From NCBI GenBank assembly GCA_049654905.1, contig JBASIS010000170.1, positions 1 to 36,099 on the forward strand: DNA of 36,099 nt, written 5' to 3'. A program made the position numbers and the translations under genes. Position 1 is the stretch's first letter. Every line of letters starts with the position of its first letter. Source of the DNA: M0108 sp049654905 (GTDB lineage: Bacteria > Pseudomonadota > Gammaproteobacteria > Chromatiales > Chromatiaceae). Of the stretch, positions 16,303 through 23,793 are shown in pieces. Under the pieces are notes generated by a model. The model worked only from the letters and a program-made list of their open reading frames with translations. It made no database searches and was not told the origin of the DNA.

Positions 16303-17204
16303 ACCCACAAGACTCCCAACACGCCCAGCGGCACCGCCCAGACCAGGAACCAGCGTATCGACTGCTCGACCCGAAAGCGCGGGAAGACGACGCCGACCAG
16401 GACCGAGACCATGGAAATCAAAAAGACCTTGAGGAAGAGGATCGGCCACGTCGTCGCCCCGCCGAAGAAGAGGTTCATGTAAATGATGATCTTGGCGATG
16501 GGGAAGATGGCCCGGTTGGTCTGCATCAGGGCCAGATAGGAGGAGTGGTACTCCGTCGGCGGACCGATGGGGATCTCCTGGGGCGCCAGCACCAGATCGA
16601 AGGGCGGGCGCATCATGGAGCCGAGGAAGGACAGCATGGCCGCCGTCACCGCCAGGGGATTGGTAAAGAGAGTCCAGTTCAGGAACCCGCCCTGCTGGGC
16701 GGCGACGATGTCGGTCAGCGACAGGGTCTGGTATTGGAGGGCGACGGCGAAGACCGCCAGACCGAAGGGCAGTTCTGCGGCGGTGACCTGGGACAGGCCG
16801 CGGCTGACGCCGATGGCGGCATAGGGGTGGCCGCTCTCGCCAGCGCCCAGGGCCATGCCCAGGGTGCCGAAGAAGACGAAATAGAGGGCCAGGATGAGAT
16901 CGCCGGCGAAGGACAGGTTGGCGAACATCTCGCTGCCGTACAGGGTCGGCACGAAGAGCACCAGGCCGATGCCCCCCGTCAGCCGGAAGACCGGCCCCAG
17001 GTAGAAGTGGACGCCGTGGCTGATGGAGGTGCGCAGCCCGTAGTTCTTGATCAGATCCACATAGTTCTGCCAGATGGGGATGCCGTGGCGGCGCCCGACC
17101 CGGGCGGCGATCTTGGCGATCAGGGCATTCAGCAGCAGGCCATAGTTGAAGACGATGAACAGCGTCAAGAGGGAATAGGGGATCTTCATCCAGTCAAGGT
17201 TCAT
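16299..17204 (-). CDS. nuoH: NuoH/MbxM-like membrane subunit
   Basis: Membrane subunit that joins the peripheral redox arm to the ion-pumping arm. ATG 17204 gives 301 residues (MNLDWMKIPYSLLTLF) with about eight hydrophobic segments. Family features include RVGRRHGIPIWQNYVDLIKN in the first loop (the NuoH/HycD signature R.gRr.Gp...Q...Dl.K), ISRG-like GVSRGLSQVTAAELPFGLAV, and the charged loop APQEIPIGPPTEYHSSYLAL with conserved acidic residues. The start codon lies within the end of the preceding fused antiporter gene (four-base overlap). Confidence 0.93.
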   Translation of the reverse strand: MNLDWMKIPYSLLTLFIVFNYGLLLNALIAKIAARVGRRHGIPIWQNYVDLIKNYGLRTSISHGVHFYLGPVFRLTGGIGLVLFVPTLYGSEMFANLSFAGDLILALYFVFFGTLGMALGAGESGHPYAAIGVSRGLSQVTAAELPFGLAVFAVALQYQTLSLTDIVAAQQGGFLNWTLFTNPLAVTAAMLSFLGSMMRPPFDLVLAPQEIPIGPPTEYHSSYLALMQTNRAIFPIAKIIIYMNLFFGGATTWPILFLKVFLISMVSVLVGVVFPRFRVEQSIRWFLVWAVPLGVLGVLWV

Positions 17205-20200
17205 GGCTGGACCCCCAGGCCCCACAGCAGGACCATGACGGCAAAGGCCAGAAAGTGAAAGGCATAGGTCTGGCCGTTGCCAGTGTAGAGGCGTCGCCCC
17301 AGATCGCCCGCGGTGTGCAGCAGGTCGGTGAGGGTCTCCCAGAAACGGGTGGCGAGGGGCAGGGTGAGGAAGCCCAGAGCCTTACGGTAGGGGGCGAAAA
17401 AGTTCCAGGCGAAGTGGGTGGTCTCCGGCCGGAAGGGACGTTCGGCGGCGAAGGCGATATTGAACTGCTTGACCTTCTGGGCGCGGCGGTTGACGAACAG
17501 CAGCCAGGCGAAGACCGTCGTAAAGATGATGCCGATGATGATCATGATGGCGACCGGGTTCCAGTAGCCGTAGTGGCTGGAGATGACCAGGCCCTCCCAC
17601 TCCAGGCCGCCGTTGGGGAAGAACTGGCCGATGTAGGCGTCGACCCGGCGCAGGGCCAGCCCCGGGAAGAGGGCGAAGGCCATGAGCAGGGCGACGAACA
17701 GCATCTGCGGTAGGACGATCCAGAAGGGGGCCTCCCGGACCCGCCGGTGCTCGTCCTTCAGTTGGCCCAGGAAGATGGTGTGGATCAGCCGGAAGAGATA
17801 GAGGAAGGCGATGGGACCGGCGAGGAAGAGGATCACCAGCGGCAGCCGGACCTCGGTGTCGAGGATGGCGTTGTAGAAGATCCAGCGCCCGCCGAAACCG
17901 GACAGGGGCGGCACCCCCGAGATGGCGATGATGCCGATGAGGACGGCGATGAAGGACAGGGGCATGAGGGTGATGAGACCGCCCATCCGGTACATGTCGC
18001 GGGTGCCGGTGCGCTTGGCCACGCCGCCCACCGAGAGGAAGAGCATGGACTTGTAGATGTAGTGGTTGACGACGAACATCAGGGCCATGAGCCAGCCCAG
18101 GTGGTTCATCAGGCCCAGGCCGAACATGGCATAGCCCATCTGGCCGATGGAGGAGTAGGCGAGCAGCCGCTTGGCGTCCTCCTGGAAGACGGCCAGCAGG
18201 TTGCCGATCAGGGCGGTGCCGGCGCCGATCCAGAGCAGCAGGTGGGTCAGCTCGACGCCATAAAGCTGCTGCTTGCCCATGGTCATGAGCAGGATGAAGA
18301 GCCCAAAGAGGCCGGCCTTGAGCAGGATACCCGAGACTATGGGGGACACGTCCGTCTCCGCCTCGGCGTGGGCGCCGGGGAGCCAGATGTGCAGCCCCAG
18401 GGCAGCGGTCTTGGTCATGAAGCCGATGGCCAGCAGGGCGAAGACCCAGCCCGAGAGGGGTGTGGGCACCTGGGCAAGGGCGGCCAGGGCTAGCGCCGGC
18501 GCGCCCTGGGCCGCCAGGGCGAAGCCCGTCAGGATGAGAAAGGCGCCACCCAGGGAGAAGAGGAGGTAGGACAGGGCGTGGGGCTCGGAGGCCTTGCCGC
18601 GCAGGATGAGGAAGTAGGAGCCCAGGGTCAGCAGTTCCCATGCGGCGAAAAATTCAAAGCTGTCCTCGGCAAGGAGGAGGATCGTCAGGCCGGCGTACAT
18701 TAGCAGCGCCGAGGGGTAGAAACCGATTCGCCGGCCCTGGACATCGTAGCTGGCGAGCAGGGTCACGGCTCCGCCGACCAGGAAGATGATGGCGAAGATG
18801 AGGCGCAGGGGGTCGTACAGGTCGTAGCTGGCGGCAAAGAAGGCCAGCAGGCCGGCGATGGCCAGGGAATTCTTGATCCAGGCCGGCAGCCATTCCAGCA
18901 GTAGGAAGAGGAGCGCGAAGGCCAGGGGCCAGGTCAGCAGCAGTTGGTTCTGACCGGACAGTTCGCCCCAGACATAGCCCAGGCCCCAGGCGGCGGCCAG
19001 GGCGGCGAGGATGGGGATCAGTTTGTGGTTGGGGCAGGCGAGGGGCGCGGAGCCCACCGGTGCCGCGACCGGGAACGGGCGTTTGATGGCATACCCGAAC
19101 CAGCGGAACAGGTAGCCGGCCTCGATCAGTGTGCCGAAGAGGATCAGTCCCAGCAGGGCCAGCCGGTCCTGGGCGGCGAGCAGGTGGACCAGTTCCCACT
19201 TGGCGTAGAAGCCGGGGAAGGGCGGCAGGCCGGTGAGCAGGGCGAGGAAGCTGACAAAGGCCAGGATGAGGAGCGGCCGGCCGCGCAGGATGGCCCAGTC
19301 GGTGAGAGTCCGTCCCGGGACCAGCCCGGAGAGCCAATAGAGCCCCGCCTTGGCTATCGCATGGGCGGCCAGGACGCCGCAGGCGATGAAGAAATAGCGG
19401 TCGCCGAGGATGTCGCGCTGCCCAATGATCACCAGCACCAGTCCAGTCTGGGCCACCGAGGAATAGCCGAGCAGGCGGCGGTCCTGGTCCTGGGGCAGGG
19501 CCAGCAGATGGGCGGCGAGGAAGGTGATGAGGCCGATGCCCGTGGCCACCGGCAGCCATTCCGCCCCGCCGATGCCGAGCAGTTTGTCCACCGCGAAAAG
19601 GGCGGCGGTGCCGCTGGCGGCGGCGAAAATGGCGGAGAAGGCGGGGTGGGCCGCTTCGTAAATGTCCAGGGCCCAGCCGTTGGCCGGGAAGGGCTTCAGT
19701 TCGGCCACCAGGGCGATGAGCATCAGCAGGAAGGCGATGCCCCCGCCGGCCTGGGTGATCCAGGCGCTACCCGCGCCCAGGGCGGAAGCGGCTCCGGCCA
19801 GGCCATCCAGGTTGAGGGTGCCGCTGGCGTGGTAGGCAAAGATGATCCCGATCAGCAGCAAGACGGAGACGAACTGGGCCATCAGCAGGTACTTGAAGCC
19901 CGCCGCCAGGGCCCGCTCGTCATCCGACAGCAGGATGAGACCGGCGGTGGCAATGGCGATCAGTTCCATGAAGACGAAAAGGTTGAAGAGGTCGCGGGTG
20001 AGGATGATGCCGTTCAGGGCCAAGATCGCCACCAGCAGCACCGCCATGGCCCGGTGACCTTGCGCCAGCAGTTCAGCCTTCAGGTAGAGGGCCGACAACA
20101 GGCCGGTCAGGTTGACGATCAGGATCAGGGCGGCCTCGGCCAGTCCGAGCCGCAGGTTGATGGCAAAAGGCGGCGGAGCGCCGGCGGTGAGGATCTCGAC

Positions 20201-20374
20201 CGGCCCGGTCTGCCCGGTCACCAGGGCCAGCAGCCAGAGGGTGGCCAACCCGGCCATGAAACCCAGGGTGGCAAGGCTGATGGCCCAGGCGGCAAAAGGC
20301 CGCCGGGGGCCGAGCAGACCCAGGAGGAAGGCGGCGCCCAGGGCCGTCGCGATGAAGAAGATGGGGCTTAGCAT
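17201..20374 (-). CDS. Double MnhD/NuoL-M-N-type antiporter-like protein (MbxH-MbxH' fusion)
   Basis: A 1057-residue protein made of two complete proton-antiporter-M domains. Domain 1 (about 1-460) has the key TM5 glutamate in FVFMELIAIA (Glu137), the TM7 lysine in AELKPFPANGWALDIYEAAH (Lys227) and a TM12 lysine in HAIAKAGLYW (Lys342). Domain 2 (about 500-900) has FFAAWELLTLGSY (Glu580), FMTKTAALGLHIWLPGAHAE (Lys655), LLKAGLFG (Lys686) and VVNHYIYKSMLF. The C-terminal 150 residues add a loop, at least one membrane segment (WNPVAIMIIIGIIFTT) and a final one (AFHFLAFAVMVLLWGL). Both domains keep the charged residues needed for ion translocation. In archaeal Mbx the equivalents are separate neighbouring genes. 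I see no internal start, and the frame is unbroken. Confidence 0.93.
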   Translation of the reverse strand: MLSPIFFIATALGAAFLLGLLGPRRPFAAWAISLATLGFMAGLATLWLLALVTGQTGPVEILTAGAPPPFAINLRLGLAEAALILIVNLTGLLSALYLKAELLAQGHRAMAVLLVAILALNGIILTRDLFNLFVFMELIAIATAGLILLSDDERALAAGFKYLLMAQFVSVLLLIGIIFAYHASGTLNLDGLAGAASALGAGSAWITQAGGGIAFLLMLIALVAELKPFPANGWALDIYEAAHPAFSAIFAAASGTAALFAVDKLLGIGGAEWLPVATGIGLITFLAAHLLALPQDQDRRLLGYSSVAQTGLVLVIIGQRDILGDRYFFIACGVLAAHAIAKAGLYWLSGLVPGRTLTDWAILRGRPLLILAFVSFLALLTGLPPFPGFYAKWELVHLLAAQDRLALLGLILFGTLIEAGYLFRWFGYAIKRPFPVAAPVGSAPLACPNHKLIPILAALAAAWGLGYVWGELSGQNQLLLTWPLAFALLFLLLEWLPAWIKNSLAIAGLLAFFAASYDLYDPLRLIFAIIFLVGGAVTLLASYDVQGRRIGFYPSALLMYAGLTILLLAEDSFEFFAAWELLTLGSYFLILRGKASEPHALSYLLFSLGGAFLILTGFALAAQGAPALALAALAQVPTPLSGWVFALLAIGFMTKTAALGLHIWLPGAHAEAETDVSPIVSGILLKAGLFGLFILLMTMGKQQLYGVELTHLLLWIGAGTALIGNLLAVFQEDAKRLLAYSSIGQMGYAMFGLGLMNHLGWLMALMFVVNHYIYKSMLFLSVGGVAKRTGTRDMYRMGGLITLMPLSFIAVLIGIIAISGVPPLSGFGGRWIFYNAILDTEVRLPLVILFLAGPIAFLYLFRLIHTIFLGQLKDEHRRVREAPFWIVLPQMLFVALLMAFALFPGLALRRVDAYIGQFFPNGGLEWEGLVISSHYGYWNPVAIMIIIGIIFTTVFAWLLFVNRRAQKVKQFNIAFAAERPFRPETTHFAWNFFAPYRKALGFLTLPLATRFWETLTDLLHTAGDLGRRLYTGNGQTYAFHFLAFAVMVLLWGLGVQP

Positions 20375-20444
20375 ATCGGCAGCCGGGCGAGGGTTGGGCT
20401 GCGGCTCGCCGTTCCCGAGCCGCCGTGTCGAACAGGGTAGGGGT

Positions 20445-20810
20445 TTACCATTTCAGGTCCGTGAACTTGGCGATATCCAGGGTGCGCCGCTTGGTGAAGA
20501 GCTGGTAGGCGTAGGCGAGCATCAAAGCCGTGGTACCCAGGCCGATGACGATGGCGGTGAGCACCAGGGCTTGGGGCAGGGGGTCTATGACCCGGGCGGC
20601 GGCTTCGCCGGCGGCAAAGGTGGTGTCGAGGATGGGCGCCGTGCGCCCGCGCAGGTAGCCCACGGCAACGATGAGGATATTGACCCCGGTGCTGGCGAGG
20701 GTGAAGGCGACGATGATGCGCAGCAGGTTGGGTTGGGTCAGGGCACCGTAGAAGCCGATCAGAATCAGCAGGAAACCCGTGGTTAGGGCGATCTGGGCAA
20801 GGTCCGGCAT
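20445..20810 (-). CDS. mnhC: MnhC/NuoK-like antiporter subunit (MbxG)
   Basis: Small three-helix membrane protein of 121 residues related to Mrp subunit C and NuoK. Helices are about residues 7-25 (ALTTGFLLILIGFYGALT), 29-52 (LLRIIVAFTLASTGVNILIV) and 78-101 (LPQALVLTAIVIGLGTTALM). DPLPQALVLTAIVIG is the family signature. A soluble tail (KRRTLDIAKFTDLKW) follows. ATG 20810 overlaps the last base of the upstream stop; 70 bases without a gene separate it from the fused antiporter. Confidence 0.92.
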   Translation of the reverse strand: MPDLAQIALTTGFLLILIGFYGALTQPNLLRIIVAFTLASTGVNILIVAVGYLRGRTAPILDTTFAAGEAAARVIDPLPQALVLTAIVIGLGTTALMLAYAYQLFTKRRTLDIAKFTDLKW

Positions 20811-21577
20811 CAGGATTCCTCCGTCTCGGACAGGCTGGCGAGGATGGAGGAGAATTCGGCGCCGACCTTGAGCCCGATCAGGGCCGAGATGAGGGGGATG
20901 GCTCCGGCGGAAAAGAGATCCCCCAGGGTGCCCAGGGGCAGGATGCGGTTGTCGAGAAAGCCCCCGGCCAGGATCAGGCCCAAGAGGCCAATACCGACGA
21001 AGAGCAGACCGGAGAGGGCCTCCAGACCCGCGATCAGGCGGTGGCTGAAGCGCTTGAGGGGCTCGGCCAGCAGCAGGAGCAGGGTCGCCGAGGCGAGGAT
21101 GGCGCCGCCCTGGAAGCCGCCGCCCGGCGTCAGGTGGCCGTTGGCGAAAACATAGACCCCCAGCAGCAGGATCATGGGTGTCAGCAGGTGGCTGCCGGTG
21201 GTCAGCAGTTCGCCGACGGGCAGCGGGGCGCCCCGCCGGCCGGAGTTAGCCGTGCCCGGCCGGTCATTTGCCCCGGGCTCCGCCCACGGTTCAGCCACCG
21301 GTCGGGACCCCTGCCGCGCTCCAGGTCCCGCCAGGACCAGGCCGACGATGGCCGCCGCCAGGAAGAGGACGGTGACCTCCCCTAGGGTATCCAGGCCGCG
21401 GTAACTGATGACGATGGCGGTCACCAGGTTGGCGGCGCCCAGGTCCGGGGCGGTGCGCTCGGCGTAGTAGATGGCGGTGGGGTTCAGGGCCGGGTCCGGG
21501 GTATAACCCACCAGCAGGTGGGCGAAGAGGGCACCCAGGACGGCGAGCAGCAGCAGGGCGGCCAGACGCTTAATCAC
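20810..21577 (-). CDS. MbxE-like segment fused to MnhB-like antiporter subunit
   Basis: About 255 residues. The N-terminal third (to about residue 85) resembles the MbhE/MnhA-tail type segment: NLVTAIVISYRGLDTLGEVT followed by VLFLAAAIVGLVL. An Ala/Gly/Pro/Arg-rich linker of about 35 residues follows. The C-terminal half is MnhB: LTPMILLLGVYVFANGHLTP, then GGGFQGGAILASATLLLLLA, with the family's HxxPGGGFQGG motif. I take GTG 21577, which has GAGG nine bases upstream; TTG 21586 gives three more residues but has no room for a ribosome site. It overlaps the preceding gene by eight bases. Confidence 0.88.
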   Translation of the reverse strand: MIKRLAALLLLAVLGALFAHLLVGYTPDPALNPTAIYYAERTAPDLGAANLVTAIVISYRGLDTLGEVTVLFLAAAIVGLVLAGPGARQGSRPVAEPWAEPGANDRPGTANSGRRGAPLPVGELLTTGSHLLTPMILLLGVYVFANGHLTPGGGFQGGAILASATLLLLLAEPLKRFSHRLIAGLEALSGLLFVGIGLLGLILAGGFLDNRILPLGTLGDLFSAGAIPLISALIGLKVGAEFSSILASLSETEES

Positions 21578-21839
21578 GGTCGTCAACCTCGGGTCCGCCG
21601 CGCCGCAGCCGGCCCAGCACGAAGAAGAAGAGGAAGGTGGTCAGACCGCTGCCGATGGCGGCCTCGGTCATGGCGACGTCCGGGGCCGCCAGGATCAGGA
21701 AGAGCACCGAGGCAAAGAGGCTCACCAGGCCCGAGGCCAGGATGGCGATCGGCAGGGACCGGCCGCTGATGGCGACCAGGGCCGCGACAACCATCGCCAG
21801 GCCCAGCAGGCCGGCCAGGATCAGGGTCAGGTTGCTCAT
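21570..21839 (-). CDS. MbxD/MbhD-like small membrane subunit (DUF4040 type)
   Basis: An 89-residue, three-helix protein from ATG 21839 (MSNLTLILAGLLGLAMVVAA). The core LAAPDVAMTEAAIGSGLTTF followed by LFFFVLGRL is the signature of the domain seen in MbhD and at the C-terminus of MnhA (APDVAxTEaxvGagl). The open frame continues upstream to 21992 but overlaps MnhG entirely, so the ATG inside the ATGA overlap is preferred. Confidence 0.9.
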   Translation of the reverse strand: MSNLTLILAGLLGLAMVVAALVAISGRSLPIAILASGLVSLFASVLFLILAAPDVAMTEAAIGSGLTTFLFFFVLGRLRRGGPEVDDRD

Positions 21840-22192
21840 GGGGCCTCCCCGGTATCTTCCGCCAGTCGGTCCACTCGGGTCAGGGGCGATTTTTTCAGGC
21901 CGACCCGGTGCGCCGCCCGGGCCAGGATCTGGGACGAAAGGGGGTTGGTAAAGAGGATGAAGAGCCCGATGAGCAGCAGCTTGAGGCTCCATTCGGGGTG
22001 CAGGCAGCCGACGCCGGCGAGACTCAGGAGGGTGCCCAGGGTGGTGGCTTTGGTGCCCGCCTGGATGCGGTTGAAGACGTCGGGCATGCGTACCAGTCCC
22101 AGGCCGCCCAGCAGCAGGAAGGCGGCGCCCGCGACCAGCAGCAGACCGCCGAGCAGATTGAGCGGCGTGACGGGCAGGAGGCTTGCGTCCAT
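21836..22192 (-). CDS. mnhG: MnhG-like antiporter subunit (MbxC)
   Basis: A 118-residue membrane protein with three helices; family motif LGLVRMPDVFNRIQAGTKAT (RmPDvf.RlHaatKa, with His replaced by Gln here) and LGTLLSLAGVG. The tail (KKSPLTRVDRLAEDTGEAP) is cytoplasmic and charged. ATG 22192 overlaps MnhF by one base and its stop overlaps MbxD by four bases. Confidence 0.92.
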   Translation of the reverse strand: MDASLLPVTPLNLLGGLLLVAGAAFLLLGGLGLVRMPDVFNRIQAGTKATTLGTLLSLAGVGCLHPEWSLKLLLIGLFILFTNPLSSQILARAAHRVGLKKSPLTRVDRLAEDTGEAP

Positions 22193-22452
22193 CAGAGTCC
22201 TCCCTCCAGGTAACGGGCGACCACGATCACCCCCAGGAAGGAGAGGAGGGCATAGATGAGGGCTACGTCGAGGTAGATGCCGCGGCCCTCGACCAGGGTG
22301 GTCAGCAGGATGCCGGTGATGGCGATGATGGTCAGGACGTCGAAGGCGACGACCCGGTCCGCCGCCGTGGGACCCTTGAAGAAGCGCCAGAGGGCCAGCA
22401 GGAAGGCGACCCCGGCCAGGCCAGCCGCCAGGGCCAGGAGGAACTCAACCAT
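22192..22452 (-). CDS. mnhF: MnhF-like antiporter subunit (MbxB)
   Basis: An 86-residue, three-helix protein (MVEFLLALAAGLAGVAFLLA). The conserved GPTAADRVVAFDVLTIIAIT segment is the MnhF signature (GPt.~DRvvalD). ATG 22452 is preferred to the upstream TTG 22485 because it starts at the first helix. It overlaps the end of MnhE by eight bases. Confidence 0.93.
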   Translation of the reverse strand: MVEFLLALAAGLAGVAFLLALWRFFKGPTAADRVVAFDVLTIIAITGILLTTLVEGRGIYLDVALIYALLSFLGVIVVARYLEGGL

Positions 22453-23011
22453 ACATAACCTCCAGATAGCGCTCGAAACCGGCAACGATGCTAGCCGTGG
22501 CCCCTTCGATATCGTCGTGATCCATTTGTACCCAATGGACGTAGAGCCACTCGTCCTGGAGTTCCACCGTCAGGGTCCCCGGTGTCAGGGTGATGGAACT
22601 GGCGAGCAGCAGGCGCCCCATGCGGCTCTTCAGCCGGGTGCGCACCTTGACGATGCCGGGGCTCATGGGCAGCCCCGGGGACAGGACGACGGTGGCCAGG
22701 CGCAGATTGGAGCGGACCAGTTCCTTGAGGAAATACAGCAGGTAGAGGGGCGCCGCCCCCAGGGCCGCCGGGGTGGCCCTGAATTCGGTCAAGGGGGAGA
22801 GGCGGCTGCGGAACAGGCCAGCGATCACCAGCGCCGCCACCACGCCCAGGAGGAGGACATCCGGGGCCAGGGAGGCGTTGAGCATCAACCAAAGGGTAAG
22901 CAGGATGAAGTACAGCGGGACCATGAGTCGATTGGGGCCAAAAGGGGCGAAGAGGCTGTCACCGACCGCCGCCAGGTAAACCAGGGGCGTGGAGAGTGAC
23001 GGGGAGGGCAC
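22445..23011 (-). CDS. mnhE: MnhE-like antiporter subunit (MbxA), first gene of the complex
   Basis: Membrane-anchored Mrp subunit E homologue, up to 188 residues. Two to three N-terminal helices are followed by YLLYFLKELVRSNLRLATVV, a core LLLASSITLTPGTLTVELQD and WLYVHWVQMDHDD, which are the MnhE hallmarks (anSITLTPGT). The start is uncertain: GTG 23011 gives the longest form, ATG 22924 (MVPLYFILLTLWLM) would start at the first strong helix, and neither has a clear ribosome site. As first gene it is preceded by an AT-rich promoter region. Confidence 0.88.
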   Translation of the reverse strand: MPSPSLSTPLVYLAAVGDSLFAPFGPNRLMVPLYFILLTLWLMLNASLAPDVLLLGVVAALVIAGLFRSRLSPLTEFRATPAALGAAPLYLLYFLKELVRSNLRLATVVLSPGLPMSPGIVKVRTRLKSRMGRLLLASSITLTPGTLTVELQDEWLYVHWVQMDHDDIEGATASIVAGFERYLEVMYG

Positions 23012-23052
23012 GGGGCCAGCATTAATCAGACTAACCAGTGTGCCATCGCCTC

Positions 23053-23077
23053 AATATTTTAGCTAATGCTAATATTC
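23053..23077 (-). promoter_or_regulatory. AT-rich imperfect palindrome upstream of the respiratory operon
   Basis: AATATTTTAGC and GCTAATATT (23053-23063 and 23068-23076) form an imperfect inverted repeat around TAAT. On the minus strand it contains -10-like hexamers (TAAAAT, TATTAG) about 45-60 bases before the MnhE GTG. The 19 bases at 23059-23077 recur with 15 matches at 25756-25774, before a secreted-protein gene. Confidence 0.4.
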
Positions 23078-23097
23078 TTTCGTTACCTTTTCGTGAA

Positions 23098-23134
23098 GAT
23101 TGCAAGGCAATCGTTGTCTTTGCGATTGCGCAAT
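23098..23134. promoter_or_regulatory. Two palindromes sharing GATTGC/GCAAT half sites
   Basis: GATTGC-AAG-GCAATC (23098-23112) is a perfect inverted repeat with a 3-base centre. ATTGCGCAAT (23125-23134), preceded by G, is a perfect palindrome of the same half site with no spacer. They lie between the divergent MnhE operon and the gene at 23228, 20-55 bases upstream of the TATAAT at 23154. This is a plausible double operator; the regulator is unknown. Confidence 0.45.
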
Positions 23135-23153
23135 GACACCGGGGGCTACTTCC

Positions 23154-23159
23154 TATAAT
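23154..23159 (+). promoter_or_regulatory. Probable -10 element for the gene at 23228
   Basis: A perfect TATAAT on the plus strand. ATGACA at 23133-23138 could be a -35 box but with a short 15-base spacer. It lies directly next to the palindromes at 23098-23134, so binding there could block or assist RNA polymerase. Confidence 0.45.
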
Positions 23160-23227
23160 TTTGCTCGGGAATGGCCCGGGCCGCTTCGGCTCTTGTCCTG
23201 GACGAACTCCCGAGAGGCCCATCAGCG

Positions 23228-23674
23228 ATGGATACTTTTACGCGTAACTACAGCATCGGTCTGGCGTCCCTGGCGCTGGCCCTGGTCCTTTTCTGGCTCT
23301 ATTCCCTCTGGACACCCCGGGTTTGGGAACTGAATGAGCTTCTGGAGGCAGAGCCGGTAGTGGCCGCTTACCCCTATGCCTTTCGGGTGGTTGAGTTCAA
23401 CGATGGGGTTGCCATCCTCTCTACCCCACGGTCCTTCGCCTTTCCGGCTGTCCGCTTTCTGCCCATCCTCTACCCGGAGTTGGCGAATCTGGCCCAGGAG
23501 GAACCCCGCATGGTCGCTGCGCAGGAGCGTCTCATTGACGCCCAGAAGGGGGCCATGGAATTGGTCCAGAAGCAGCCGGACGTGCGCCAGGTCCGCTGGA
23601 TGCTGGATGTCGGTTGGCTTGCGGACCATGGCATCCAGGTCCAGCAGACGGATATCGAGGAGGCTACGCCCTGA
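23228..23674 (+). CDS. Membrane-anchored protein of unknown function with YAFRVVEFN motif
   Basis: I do not recognise a family. ATG 23228 gives 148 residues: a short start, one membrane helix at about residues 9-28 (IGLASLALALVLFWLYSLW), then a soluble, probably periplasmic domain. That domain contains AAYPYAFRVVEFNDGVAILS (residues 46-65), FAFPAVRFLPILYPEL and an acidic end. The motif YAFRVVEFN is nearly repeated (YAFRAVEFN) at the C-terminus of the secreted protein at 25807-26184. The open frame extends upstream to 23171, but the ATG at 23228 fits the helix and has GAGG about 13 bases upstream. It is divergent from the respiratory operon and may share its regulation. Confidence 0.7.
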   Translation: MDTFTRNYSIGLASLALALVLFWLYSLWTPRVWELNELLEAEPVVAAYPYAFRVVEFNDGVAILSTPRSFAFPAVRFLPILYPELANLAQEEPRMVAAQERLIDAQKGAMELVQKQPDVRQVRWMLDVGWLADHGIQVQQTDIEEATP

Positions 23675-23793
23675 GGGCCAGGGGGATGGTGACCTTGATC
23701 CGTCGGCCTCCACCCCCATCCATGAGACAGCTATCCGACGCCCAAACCCCGTCGGATGAATTTACAGAAACCCTAGCTAAGGCCAATTGAACG

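Noticed and set aside
18944..20371. A 475-codon plus-strand open frame opposite the fused antiporter
   Set aside because: It has Gln/Gly/Glu-rich low-complexity composition typical of antisense frames to membrane-protein genes; the minus-strand protein is unmistakable.
12083..23011. Canonical NADH:quinone oxidoreductase (complex I)
   Set aside because: NuoE, F, G, J and A homologues are missing, Mrp-type subunits are present instead, and NuoD has a CxxC.
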